Below, one piece after another: positions 43,751 to 52,457 of a stretch of DNA of 64,000 bases (position 1 is the first letter of the stretch; the number at the start of each line of letters is the position of its first letter). Location of the stretch: contig CANHFH010000003.1 in NCBI GenBank assembly GCA_947459825.1, positions 1 through 64,000 of the forward strand. The letters run 5' to 3'. This stretch comes from Pseudomonadota bacterium. GTDB taxonomy: Bacteria; Pseudomonadota; Gammaproteobacteria; Steroidobacterales; Steroidobacteraceae. The translations under genes and the position numbers were made by a program. The notes under the pieces were generated by a model that saw nothing but the letters and a program-made list of their open reading frames with translations, was not told the DNA's origin and searched no databases.

Positions 43751-45340
43751 TCAGTCCTCCTCGACCGCGTCGCCGAGCTCCGAGCGGCGCTTCGCGACGA
43801 ACTCGCGCAGCGCCTCGTCGACCGCAGGGTCGATGCCCGGGTCGACATAGTCCTCGAGCATCCGTTTCCAGACGCGGTGCGCGCGCTGCTCGGCTGTGAG
43901 GCTGCCCTCGTCGGTCCACTGCTCGAACGACGAATAGTCGGCGATGCTCGATTGGTGGAACGCATCCTCGAAGTTCGCCAGCGTGTGCGCGCTGCCGAGG
44001 AAATGGCTGCCGGGACCCACCTCGCGGATCGCGTCCATCGCTTGCCCTCGCTCGCTGACATCCATGCCGGCCGCGAGCGACTGCATCATCGCCAGCTGGT
44101 CGATGTCCATCACGAACTTCTCGTAGCTCGCGACGAGGCCCGATTCCAGCCATCCGGCCGCGTGCGTGACGAGGTGCACGCCGGCGAGCACGGTAGGCAG
44201 CAGGGTGTGCGCGCTTTCGTAGCCCGCCTGCGCATCGGCGACCTTGGAGGCGCAGAGCGAACCGCCGCTGCGGCAGGGGACGCGTAGCCGCCGCGCGAGC
44301 TGTGCGGTGGCGAAGATCATCTGCGTCGCCTCGGCCGTGCCGAAGGTGGGCGATCCCGTGCGCATCGACACCGCGCCGACGAAGGACCCCATGATCACGG
44401 GCGCGCCGGGCCGCACGAGCTGCGTGAGCGCCATGCCGGCCAGCGTCTCGGCGAGGATCTCGGTCATGCAGCCCGCGGGCGTCACCGGTCCCATCGCACC
44501 TGCGAGTACCGCGGGGACGACGATCGTGCCCTGGTTGTGCGCGGCGAACTCGCGCAGCGCCCCGAGCATCCGCCCGTCGAAGGTGAGCGGCGAGTTGGAG
44601 TTGATGTTGCCGAGCAGCACGGCGTGCGAGTCGACGAAGTCCGCACCGAACAGCACCTCGGCCATGCGCACCGCATCGGCGGCGTGGCCGGGCGTCTCGG
44701 GTGTGCCCTCGCAGGCGAGGTCGCTGTGACGGAAGTAGGCGTACTGCACATCGAGATGGCGCTTGCCGGGCGGGATGTCCATCGGCTCGCAGGCGCTGCC
44801 GCCCGCGAAGTGGATGGCGGGCGCCATGTGCGCGAGCTTGATGAAGTCGACGAGGTCGGCGAGCGTCGCGTAGCGCCGGCCGCGTTCGAGGTCGGTGACG
44901 AAGGGCGGGCCGCCTACCGGCGAGAACACCGTGGCATCGCCGCCGAAGCGCACGGTGCGCGCGGGGTTGCGTGCATGGACCTCGAAGGCCGCGGGCGCGG
45001 TCGCGAGCAGCGCACGGCAGAGGCCGCGCGGGAAGCGCACGCGTTCGCCCTGCACATCGGCGCCGGCGGCACGCCACAGGCGCAAGGACTCCGGGTCGCG
45101 CCGGAATTCGATGCCGACCTCCTGCAGGACGGTCTCGGCGTTGTGCTCGATGATCTCGACGGCTTCGGAGTGCAGCAGCTCGACCGCCGGGATGCTGCGA
45201 CGGATGTAGCCGAGCTTGGCCGCGACCTGCCGGCTGCGCGCGGCGCGGCGCGCTTCGCGACCGCGGCGCGTGCTCGGCGGGGCGTCGCGCGACGCATCGC
45301 CCGCGGCGCTACCCGGATCGTCACCCGAGGGAGGGCCCAT
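43751..45340 (-). CDS. Trimethylamine methyltransferase (MttB) family protein
   Basis: A 529-residue TIM-barrel methyltransferase of the MttB superfamily, which transfers methyl groups from quaternary or tertiary amines to a corrinoid protein. The frame has no internal TAG, so it belongs to the non-pyrrolysine branch (members use glycine betaine, proline betaine or carnitine). HSEAVEIIEHNAETVLQEVGIEF, AYFRHSDLACEGTPETPGHA, LLGNINSNSPLTFDGRMLGAL and GAVSMRTGSPTFGTAEATQM are visible. No corrinoid protein gene is nearby, so the acceptor is unknown. The ATG overlaps the MFS stop (TGATG). Confidence 0.85.
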   Translation of the reverse strand: MGPPSGDDPGSAAGDASRDAPPSTRRGREARRAARSRQVAAKLGYIRRSIPAVELLHSEAVEIIEHNAETVLQEVGIEFRRDPESLRLWRAAGADVQGERVRFPRGLCRALLATAPAAFEVHARNPARTVRFGGDATVFSPVGGPPFVTDLERGRRYATLADLVDFIKLAHMAPAIHFAGGSACEPMDIPPGKRHLDVQYAYFRHSDLACEGTPETPGHAADAVRMAEVLFGADFVDSHAVLLGNINSNSPLTFDGRMLGALREFAAHNQGTIVVPAVLAGAMGPVTPAGCMTEILAETLAGMALTQLVRPGAPVIMGSFVGAVSMRTGSPTFGTAEATQMIFATAQLARRLRVPCRSGGSLCASKVADAQAGYESAHTLLPTVLAGVHLVTHAAGWLESGLVASYEKFVMDIDQLAMMQSLAAGMDVSERGQAMDAIREVGPGSHFLGSAHTLANFEDAFHQSSIADYSSFEQWTDEGSLTAEQRAHRVWKRMLEDYVDPGIDPAVDEALREFVAKRRSELGDAVEED

Positions 45341-46650
45341 CACGCGTGCTCGCAGCGCACGGCCAGCCACAGCGCCGCCGCGACCAGCGCGAAACCCGCG
45401 CCCGTGATCCAAGCAGCGCTCCAGTCGCCGCTCGCCACCAGCCAGGCGACGAGCGGTTGGCAGATGATGCCGCCGGTGTTGCCGCCGGTGTTGAGCACGC
45501 CCGTCGCTGCGCCGGTATCGGCGCGCGCGATGCTCATCGTCGCGGCCCAGTAGGGCCCTTCGTTGATCTCGATGGCGAAGAACGCCAGCGTCAGCGCCGC
45601 GACCGCGAGCGCCGCGCTGGCCGCGGCGGGGATCGCCACCAACATGACGGCGCCGAGCGGCAGGCTCAGCAGCGGGAGCAGACGGTAGCCGCGCGTGGCA
45701 CCGTGACGCTGGGCGAGCCGGTCGGCGAGCACGCCGCCCGCCGCCGCGCCCACCGCGGCGCCGATCCACGGGATCATCGCCATCAGGCCGCTTTCCAGAC
45801 CTTTGAGGCCGCGCTGCTCGACGAGATACAGGAACGACCAGGACATGATCATGTAGAACACGAAGTTCAAGCAGAGGTAGGAGAGCGCGAGCAGCAGGAT
45901 GTCGCGGTCGCGGAGCACTTCCAGCATGCGGGCGAAGGTGAGCGGCGGCGTGGGCGGCATGGTGTCGAGCTCGGCGAGTTCGTCGGCCGTCACGCGGCGG
46001 TGCTGCTCCGGCCGGTCACGACCGAAATGCCACCAGCCGAGCGTCAACAGCAGCGCCGGCAGGGCGGTGGCGAGGATGGCCTGCTGCCAGCCGAGTTCGG
46101 CGATGAGCGCGACCAGGAGCGGCGGCGTCAGCGCGCCGCCGAGCAGCATCCCGGAGGAGATGACGCCGTTGGCGAGCCCGAACTGGCGCGACGGGAACCA
46201 GCGCTCGACCACGGTGGCGAACACCGGGAACACCGGTCCTTGACCGAGTCCGAGCAGCGCCTGCGCCGCGATCAGCACGCCGAGCAGCGCCGCGCCCGCG
46301 AGCAGGTACGACGGCAGCGCGGTGGCTAGCGTCGCCACGACGCCGACCAGGCCGATGCCGGTGAACACCGCGCGCGGTCCGAAGCGCTGGCCGAGCGCGC
46401 CGCCCGGCAGCTGGCCGGCGGCGTAGGCGGCGGTGAAGGCCATGAACAACCAACCGAGCTGCTGCTTGGACAGCTGCAGGGCCTCGGTGAGTTCGGGGGC
46501 CGCCACCGATATCGTCGTCCGCTGCACATACGCCATGGCGGCGAAGCCGAACATGTAGGCGTAGATCAACCACCGGATGCGCAGCGGCCGGACAGCGCCG
46601 ACGCCGCGCTCGCCGGAGAGCGTCGTGCGTCGGTCTTCAGCGGATGACAT
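45340..46650 (-). CDS. MFS transporter
   Basis: A 436-residue major-facilitator protein with about 12 membrane segments. The first helix pair has AYMFGFAAMAYVQRTTISVAAPE and LGWLFMAFTAAYAAGQLPGGALGQRFGPR, the standard loop-2/3 motif, resembling anion:cation symporters of the glucarate/hexuronate group. It lies between a secreted M24 peptidase and an MttB-like enzyme, so it may import the compound the latter demethylates; this is inference. The start overlaps the M24 gene by 14 bp. Confidence 0.88.
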   Translation of the reverse strand: MSSAEDRRTTLSGERGVGAVRPLRIRWLIYAYMFGFAAMAYVQRTTISVAAPELTEALQLSKQQLGWLFMAFTAAYAAGQLPGGALGQRFGPRAVFTGIGLVGVVATLATALPSYLLAGAALLGVLIAAQALLGLGQGPVFPVFATVVERWFPSRQFGLANGVISSGMLLGGALTPPLLVALIAELGWQQAILATALPALLLTLGWWHFGRDRPEQHRRVTADELAELDTMPPTPPLTFARMLEVLRDRDILLLALSYLCLNFVFYMIMSWSFLYLVEQRGLKGLESGLMAMIPWIGAAVGAAAGGVLADRLAQRHGATRGYRLLPLLSLPLGAVMLVAIPAAASAALAVAALTLAFFAIEINEGPYWAATMSIARADTGAATGVLNTGGNTGGIICQPLVAWLVASGDWSAAWITGAGFALVAAALWLAVRCEHA

Positions 46651-48034
46651 GCCACTCCGTCTGGCGGCCGGCGAGGTAGGTCACGCGCTCTCCGTCGAAC
46701 AGCGCGTCCTGCTCGAGTTTGATCTGCACCCACTGGCCCGACCACTCCGGCAGCTGCTGCTTGATGTTGCCCTCGATGGCGTACACGGTGGACGGGTGCA
46801 GCGGCCAATCGCCCTGGCCGGGCGTCGGGCCCTGGTTGTCCCACATGCCGATGGTCGGGCCGGGCGCGTGGCCGAAGAAGCCGAGCGGATGGGTGTACAC
46901 GCTGCTGACGATGCCCGCCTTGGCCGAGGCCGCGATGACGCGCTCTCGCACCTCGTTGCCGCTGCGACCGGTCTTGAACTCGGCGGTCAAGAGGTCCTGC
47001 CAACGGTTGCCGGTGCGCATCGCGGCCTTCAGGCCCGCAGGGACCTCGCGTTCGCCGGCGCGCAGCACATAGCCCATCTCCTGGGTGTCGGTGCAGAGCT
47101 TGAGGTAGCAGATGCCGACATCGGTGTGCAGCACGTCGCCGCGCTGGATGACGCCCGACTCGCCGCAGAACGGCGCGTCGCGCTCGCAGCGCGACCCGAC
47201 GCGCTGCAGGTTCACATCCGGGAAGAACCAGATGGGCAGGCCGAGCGACTCGAAGCGCTCGCGGATGTGCCAGGCCACGTCCTGGGTCGTCGTCACGCCG
47301 GGCGTGATGACGCGGTTGCTGAAGGCCTCGGCGATCACCGCGCGCGCCATGGAGACGATCTGCGGGTAGACCTCGAGCTCCGCGGCGCTGCGGGTCTCGA
47401 GCCAGCGCACGACCAAGGATTCCGCGGGCACGAGGCGCGACGCGTAGCCGGGCGGCAGGACCTCGACCAACCGCGAGTGCAGCGCGTGGGTGAGACCATC
47501 GGCCACCGGCCACTCGCGCGAGACGTTGATGCCGATGCGCCGCGGATCCTTCTTGACGATGAGCTCGCCGAGCGCGCGCCACTGCGCGTCGAGGTCGCCG
47601 CCCGCCCAGGCCGATTCGTAGGGCGGGCCGAGCGGATAGCGGTTGACGGCGAGGCGCTCGATGCCGCCGTCGGGCTTGCGCACGAACACCAGCATGGTGG
47701 TGCGGCGTGCGGCGAAGGTCGGCTGCGGCACCAGCGTGAAATAGACGGGGTCCTCCGCGTACTCGCGGTTGAGCACCAGCCACATGTCGAGGTCCGCCTC
47801 GGCCATCAGCCGCGGCAGCAGCTGCTCGAGCCGCTCGCGCAGCATGCGGTTCTCCGGCTCGACGCGCGCGCGCGGCGGCAGCACCGCCCAGTCGTCGATG
47901 GAGCGCAGGGTCGTCCCCTGGGCGGGTTGCGCCGGCGGGGCGGCGGGTCCCTGCGGCGCCGGCGCGGCGATGAGCTGCGCCGAACAGGCGAGGGCGGCGA
48001 GCAAAGAAATCCGGGTCTTGGCCGTCGTGTCCAT
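46637..48034 (-). CDS. Secreted M24 (Xaa-Pro/creatinase-type) metallopeptidase
   Basis: A 465-residue protein with a signal peptide (1-23) and Pro/Ala linker. The pita-bread fold keeps all five metal ligands: Asp305 (LHTDVG), Asp316 (CTDTQEMG), His389 (FFGHAPGP), Glu421 (YAIEGN) and Glu441 (IKLEQD). It is therefore likely an active periplasmic peptidase or amidinohydrolase-type enzyme, unlike the cytosolic PepP at 29196. It heads the minus-strand trio with MFS and MttB-like genes. TACACT about 30 bases upstream of the ATG may be a -10 box. Confidence 0.88.
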   Translation of the reverse strand: MDTTAKTRISLLAALACSAQLIAAPAPQGPAAPPAQPAQGTTLRSIDDWAVLPPRARVEPENRMLRERLEQLLPRLMAEADLDMWLVLNREYAEDPVYFTLVPQPTFAARRTTMLVFVRKPDGGIERLAVNRYPLGPPYESAWAGGDLDAQWRALGELIVKKDPRRIGINVSREWPVADGLTHALHSRLVEVLPPGYASRLVPAESLVVRWLETRSAAELEVYPQIVSMARAVIAEAFSNRVITPGVTTTQDVAWHIRERFESLGLPIWFFPDVNLQRVGSRCERDAPFCGESGVIQRGDVLHTDVGICYLKLCTDTQEMGYVLRAGEREVPAGLKAAMRTGNRWQDLLTAEFKTGRSGNEVRERVIAASAKAGIVSSVYTHPLGFFGHAPGPTIGMWDNQGPTPGQGDWPLHPSTVYAIEGNIKQQLPEWSGQWVQIKLEQDALFDGERVTYLAGRQTEWHVIR

Positions 48035-48134
48035 GTGTTCCCTGCGGGTGGTCGGATGCCGTGGCCAAGTGTAGCGGCAGGCGTGTCCGGCGGGGACGCC
48101 GGCCGTGCCGCCGGGGCGCCTGGGTGGAGTGCGA

Positions 48135-48140
48135 TAGACT
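48135..48140 (+). promoter_or_regulatory. -10-like TAGACT directly before tsaC
   Basis: TAGACT, seven bases, then the tsaC ATG. The hexamer matches four of six; the position repeats that seen at other unit heads in this window. Confidence 0.35.
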
Positions 48141-48147
48141 GCCGGCC

Positions 48148-49116
48148 ATGACCGCCGTCGCGGGCCGCCCGCCCGACATCGCCGCGGCCGTCGGCGCGCT
48201 GCGCGCGGGCGGCCTGGTCGCTTTCCCGACCGAGACCGTCTACGGGCTCGGCGCGGATGCGCGCGACCCCGCGGCGCTGCGGCGCGTCTATGCGCTCAAG
48301 GGCCGGCCCGCTTCGCACCCGCTCATCCTGCACCTCGCCGATGCCGCCGCGCTGCCGCAGTGGGTGGCCGCCGTGCCGTCCGCCGCCGCGACGCTCGCCG
48401 CACGCTTCTGGCCGGGCCCGCTGACCTTGGTGCTGCCACGCGCACCCGGCGTGCCGGACGAACTGACGGGCGGGCAGGACTCGGTGGCGGTGCGCGTGCC
48501 TTCGCATCCGGTCGCGCAGGCGCTGCTCAAGGCGTTCGGGGGCGGGATCGCCGCGCCGTCGGCGAACCGCTACGGACGGATCTCACCCACCCGCGCCGCG
48601 CATGTGCGCGAGGAGTTCCCGACCGGCGTCGATGTCATCCTCGAGGGCGGCGACTGCGAGGTCGGGCTCGAGTCCACGATCGTCTCGCTGCTCGGTGCCG
48701 AGCCCCGCATCCTGCGACCGGGCGTGATCGGCCGCGCGGCGCTCGAGTCGGCGCTCGGTACGCGCGTGCTCGCGGCCGACGATCGCGGAGGCGGCGCGGA
48801 CGGCGCCGCCGTGTCGACGCCACGGGTGCCGGGCAGCACGGCGCAGCATTACGCGCCGCGCACGCCGCTCACGCTGGTTCCCGCCGGGACGCTGGCGGTC
48901 GCCGCTGCGGCGGCGGTCGAACGCGGTGAACGCGCGGCGGTCCTCGCCTGTCCGCCGGACAGCGATGCGGCCATCTACGGGCGCGCGCTCTACGCGACGC
49001 TGCGTGCGCTCGACGACGGGCGCGCCGATCGGCTGCTCGTCGAACAGGTTCCGGCCACGCCCGAGTGGGATGCGGTGCGCGACCGCCTGACCCGCGCGGC
49101 AGCCGCTTCCGCCTGA
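48148..49116 (+). CDS. tsaC: L-threonylcarbamoyladenylate synthase (Sua5 type)
   Basis: A 322-residue enzyme that makes threonylcarbamoyl-AMP for the t6A37 modification of tRNAs. The YrdC domain has LVAFPTETVYGLGADARD, VYALKGRPASHPLILHL, FWPGPLTLVLPR and GIAAPSANRYGRISPT; a linker with STPRVPGSTAQHYAPRTPL leads to the extra Sua5 domain, so it is the long two-domain form rather than the short E. coli TsaC. It stands alone, with the decarboxylase gene 51 bp downstream. Confidence 0.94.
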   Translation: MTAVAGRPPDIAAAVGALRAGGLVAFPTETVYGLGADARDPAALRRVYALKGRPASHPLILHLADAAALPQWVAAVPSAAATLAARFWPGPLTLVLPRAPGVPDELTGGQDSVAVRVPSHPVAQALLKAFGGGIAAPSANRYGRISPTRAAHVREEFPTGVDVILEGGDCEVGLESTIVSLLGAEPRILRPGVIGRAALESALGTRVLAADDRGGGADGAAVSTPRVPGSTAQHYAPRTPLTLVPAGTLAVAAAAAVERGERAAVLACPPDSDAAIYGRALYATLRALDDGRADRLLVEQVPATPEWDAVRDRLTRAAAASA

Positions 49117-49167
49117 TGCGCCGCCGCCGCTAGTGTCGGCGGCCGCATCGTGCAAACATCGCGCCCC

Positions 49168-50379
49168 ATGAAGACCGCCCGCATCGCCAAGAAGCCTCGC
49201 GCCGCCCGCGCGCCGGGTCTCATCGATCCGTTCGAGCCCCGCGAGATCCGTCGGCTGGTGCGGGAGTTCGGCTCACCGCTGCTGATCGTCGACTGCGAGC
49301 GGGTGCGCCGCCAGTACCGCGCCTTGCAGCGCGCGCTGCCGGGCGTGGACCTGCACTACGCCCTGAAGCCCCTGCCGCATCCGGCGGTGATCCGCACCGT
49401 GCTGGAGGAGGGCGGTTTCCTCGACCTCGCGACCACCGGCGAGGTGGAGGTCGTGGCGCGCATGGGCGTCGACCCGGCGCGCTGCATCCACACCCATCCC
49501 ATCAAGCGCGACGCCGACATCCGCGATGCCTTGGCGCGCGGCGTGCGCGTGTTCGTCGCCGACAACCCTGACGAGCTGCGCAAGTTCACGCCCTACGCCG
49601 CCGATGCCGAAGTGCTGCTGCGCGTCTCGTTCCGCAGCCCCGGTGCGGTGTCCGACCTGTCGCGCAAGTTCGGCTGCGACCCGGAGCACCTGCTGCCGCT
49701 CGCGCGCCGCGCGCGCGACCTCGGCGTGACGGTGCGCGGGCTGTCCTTCCATGTGGGATCGCAGGCCCCGGACCCCGGCAAGCATGTCGAGGCGGTCGAG
49801 GTCTGCGGCAAGCTGCTCGCCGCGGCGCGCCGCGAGCGGCTCGGCCCCTGCGACACGCTCGACATCGGCGGCGGCTTCCCCATCGACTACGGGACGCGGG
49901 CGCCCGAGATCGGCTGGTTCTGCGCGCCCATCCGTGCGGCGCTCGCGCGGCTGCCGAAGCGCGTGCGCATCATCGCCGAGCCCGGCCGCTACATCGCCGG
50001 TCCTTCAGCCATCGGCGTCGCGAGCGTCATGGGCCGCGCGCGGCGCGAGGGCCGTTGGTGGTACTACCTCGACGACGGTCTGTACGGTTCCTACAGCGGC
50101 CAGCTCTTCGACCATGCGCGCTACCCGCTCGAATCGCTGCGCAAGGGCGGCAGGCGCGAGCCTGCGGTGCTCGCGGGCCCGACCTGCGACAGCATCGATG
50201 TGATCGCGGAGAACCTGTCGCTGCCGCTGCTCGACGAGGGCGATCTGGTGGTCGGGCGTGCGATGGGCGCCTATACTTGGGCCAGCGCGTCGGAGTTCAA
50301 CTTCTTCCCGCGCGCCACGGTCGTGTCGGTGAACCTCGAGCCCGGCGACCGCGGCCGGGTGATGACCATCGATCGCTGA
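49168..50379 (+). CDS. Type III PLP-dependent decarboxylase (ornithine decarboxylase-like)
   Basis: A 403-residue alanine-racemase-fold decarboxylase of the eukaryotic-type ornithine decarboxylase family. The PLP lysine is Lys67 (DLHYALKPLPHP), SFHVGSQ and DIGGGFPIDY bind the cofactor, and Cys340 in GPTCDSIDV is the active-site cysteine from the partner subunit. These features favour ornithine (or lysine) over diaminopimelate. It would supply putrescine. The first 16 residues are rich in Lys, Arg and Ala and precede the fold. No other polyamine gene is adjacent. Confidence 0.88.
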   Translation: MKTARIAKKPRAARAPGLIDPFEPREIRRLVREFGSPLLIVDCERVRRQYRALQRALPGVDLHYALKPLPHPAVIRTVLEEGGFLDLATTGEVEVVARMGVDPARCIHTHPIKRDADIRDALARGVRVFVADNPDELRKFTPYAADAEVLLRVSFRSPGAVSDLSRKFGCDPEHLLPLARRARDLGVTVRGLSFHVGSQAPDPGKHVEAVEVCGKLLAAARRERLGPCDTLDIGGGFPIDYGTRAPEIGWFCAPIRAALARLPKRVRIIAEPGRYIAGPSAIGVASVMGRARREGRWWYYLDDGLYGSYSGQLFDHARYPLESLRKGGRREPAVLAGPTCDSIDVIAENLSLPLLDEGDLVVGRAMGAYTWASASEFNFFPRATVVSVNLEPGDRGRVMTIDR

Positions 50380-50510
50380 CCTGCGGCGCGGCGCAGAGTT
50401 CCCGAGGCCGCGGAAAAACTTCCGGAGGGGTTGCCTCCCGCGGCGCGGTCTGGGAGCATCCGCGGCTTCGACGAACCCACCCGACACATCTGACCGACGA
50501 GGCGAGCCGC

Positions 50511-51095
50511 ATGAACCCACCCACGCGACCCGACCGACGCCGTTTCCTGATGCTCGGAGCCGCCACCGCTGCGGCATCCCTGCTGCCGGCGCCCGCTGAT
50601 GCCTACGCCCCTTCGGCCGCCGTCGCCGAGGGCGCCCGTCCGCTCCCGCGCTGGCTCGAACTCTTCAACACCCACACCTCCGAGACCCTGCAGGTCGCCT
50701 ACCGCGACGCCTCGGGTTTCGTCGGCGCCTCGATGGACAAGCTGCGTTGGCTGCTGCGTGACCACCGCGCCAACGAGGCCGGGGCCATCGACACCGCGCT
50801 CTTCGACCAGCTCGCCGATTTCGCGGCCAAGCTCGGTGTCGAGCCCCGCTTCCAGGTGATCTCGGGCTACCGGTCCTCGCGCACCAACGAGATGCTGCGG
50901 CGCGCCGGTGGCGGTGGCGTCGCCCGCAAGAGCCTGCACATGCAGGGTCGCGCCATCGATGTCCGTCTGCGTGGCGTTTCCTGCGCCGATCTTCGCGATG
51001 TCGCGATCGCCGCCCGCCGCGGCGGTGTCGGCTATTACCGGCGCTCCGACTTCGTCCACCTCGACACCGGGGCTGTGCGCACCTGGGGCGCCTGA
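50511..51095 (+). CDS. DUF882/YcbK-type secreted M15 peptidase
   Basis: A 194-residue protein of the YcbK (MepK) family, zinc peptidases that cut peptidoglycan cross-links. The N-terminus has a Tat-type signal (DRRRFLM then a hydrophobic Ala stretch). Zinc ligands His143 (SLHMQGRAID), Asp150 and His183 (DFVHLDTG) are in place, and FQVISGYRSSRTNEMLR is the usual preceding block. GAGG lies about 8 nt before the ATG. The gap before it (50380-50510) shows no clear promoter. Its TGA overlaps the next gene's proposed CTG start. Confidence 0.9.
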   Translation: MNPPTRPDRRRFLMLGAATAAASLLPAPADAYAPSAAVAEGARPLPRWLELFNTHTSETLQVAYRDASGFVGASMDKLRWLLRDHRANEAGAIDTALFDQLADFAAKLGVEPRFQVISGYRSSRTNEMLRRAGGGGVARKSLHMQGRAIDVRLRGVSCADLRDVAIAARRGGVGYYRRSDFVHLDTGAVRTWGA

Positions 51096-51817
51096 CCGTC
51101 CACCACGCCGACTTCGTCGCGGGTGCCGGTTCGGCCCGCGGCGTCGTCATCATCATCGATGTGTTCCGCGCCTGTTCGCTGGTGGCGCATGCGCTGGCCG
51201 CCGGTGCGGCGCGGGTGCTGCCGGTGGAGGGCGTCGACGAGGCCCGGGCCCGCAAGGCCGCCCATCCGGATTGGCTGCTGGTCGGTGAACGCCATGCCAA
51301 GCCGCTGCCGGGATTCGATTGCGGCAACTCGCCCACCGAGGTGCTGCGCCGGCCGCTTGCCGGCCGGACCCTCATCCACACCACGCACGCCGGCACTCAG
51401 GGCCTCGTCGCCGCCTCGCGGGTCGCGGAGCGGGTCTTCACGGGCGCGCTGGTCAATGCCGCAGCGACCGTCGCCGCGGTGCAGGCATTGCAGCCCGAGG
51501 AGGTCACCATCGTCGCGATGGGTCACGAGGCGCGTGAGCGCTGTCCCGAGGACGATCTCTGCCGCGATCTGCTGCACGCGCGACTGGTCGGCGCGCGCTT
51601 CGACACCGATGATCTGACGACGCGGCTGCGCGCCGCGCCGGCGGCGGCGAAGTTCTTCGATCCCACCGCCGACTGGGCGCCGGAGGGCGACTTCGCGCTC
51701 TGCGCCGCGCTCGATGCCGTGCCGTTCGCGGTGGCGCTCGGGTGCTGCAGCGAGGATCGGCCGGAGCTGCGACCCTGGCCGGGTACGCATGGAGAGCGGA
51801 GGGCTGCAGCGCCATGA
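51092..51817 (+). CDS. ComB-like 2-phosphosulfolactate phosphatase family protein
   Basis: About 241 residues of the ComB family, named for an archaeal coenzyme M enzyme but widespread in bacteria with unknown substrate. VVIIIDVFRACSLVAHALAAGA, GERHAKPLPGFDCGNSP and LIHTTHAGTQGLVAA are the family blocks. No ATG, GTG or TTG lies before the first block; the only fitting start is CTG at 51092, which overlaps the previous stop as CTGA and gives LTVHHADFVAG. A GTG at 51161 would delete the conserved IIIDV strand. The start is therefore an inference and non-standard. Confidence 0.8.
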   Translation: MTVHHADFVAGAGSARGVVIIIDVFRACSLVAHALAAGAARVLPVEGVDEARARKAAHPDWLLVGERHAKPLPGFDCGNSPTEVLRRPLAGRTLIHTTHAGTQGLVAASRVAERVFTGALVNAAATVAAVQALQPEEVTIVAMGHEARERCPEDDLCRDLLHARLVGARFDTDDLTTRLRAAPAAAKFFDPTADWAPEGDFALCAALDAVPFAVALGCCSEDRPELRPWPGTHGERRAAAP

Positions 51818-52452
51818 GCGGGATCGAGGACGACGGCACCGAGGGCGGTGGCATCTCGCATGTGGTGTTCGACATCGGGCAGGTGCTGGTGAAGCTGCGG
51901 CCGGCGCCGCTCTTCGCCCTGCTCGCGGAGCATGGCTACCAGCCCGACGACCTCGAGCGCGTGGCGCGCCGCATCGGCATCGTCGAGCACGAGACCGGGC
52001 GGTTGGACGGCGCGGGTCTGCTCGCCAACGTCGCCGCGCTTGCGCCGCGGCCGCCCGACCCGACGCGGCTGCAGGCCGCGTGGCTCGACATGTTCGAGCC
52101 GGACCGGCGGATGATCGAGCTGGCGGTACGCCTGCGCACGACCCATCGCGTTTTCCTGCTTTCGAACGTGGGCGACCTGCACTGGGCGCGATTGCGCGGC
52201 GTGTGGCGCATCCACGAACTCGCCCATGACGCGTTGCCGTCCTTCGAGGTGGGTGTGATGAAGCCGGACGAGGCGATCTACCGCGAGGCCGAACGGCGCT
52301 TCGCGCTCGACCCGGCTCGCACGGTGTTCATCGACGACCGCGCGGAGAACGTGGCGGCGGCGCGGAACCGCGGTTGGCAGGCGATCCAACACGGCGACAC
52401 CGAGCACACCCTCCGTGCGCTGCGGGCGCTCGGCGTCGATACGGAGGCCTGA
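51814..52452 (+). CDS. HAD-IA family hydrolase
   Basis: A 212-residue haloacid-dehalogenase-like hydrolase of the YihX type. Motif I is HVVFDIGQVLVKL, motif II FLLSNVGDLH, motif III GVMKPDEAIYREAERRF and motif IV VFIDDRAENVAAARNRGW. In motif I the second Asp is replaced by Gly (DIGQV), as in YihX relatives (DLGNV). It probably dephosphorylates a small phosphometabolite. It overlaps the ComB-like gene by 4 bp and converges on the Lrp gene. Confidence 0.9.
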   Translation: MSGIEDDGTEGGGISHVVFDIGQVLVKLRPAPLFALLAEHGYQPDDLERVARRIGIVEHETGRLDGAGLLANVAALAPRPPDPTRLQAAWLDMFEPDRRMIELAVRLRTTHRVFLLSNVGDLHWARLRGVWRIHELAHDALPSFEVGVMKPDEAIYREAERRFALDPARTVFIDDRAENVAAARNRGWQAIQHGDTEHTLRALRALGVDTEA

Positions 52453-52457
52453 TCGGG

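Noticed and set aside
43751-45340. Pyrrolysine (in-frame TAG) in the MttB-like gene
   Set aside because: The frame is uninterrupted over the full family length, so this is the non-pyrrolysine branch.
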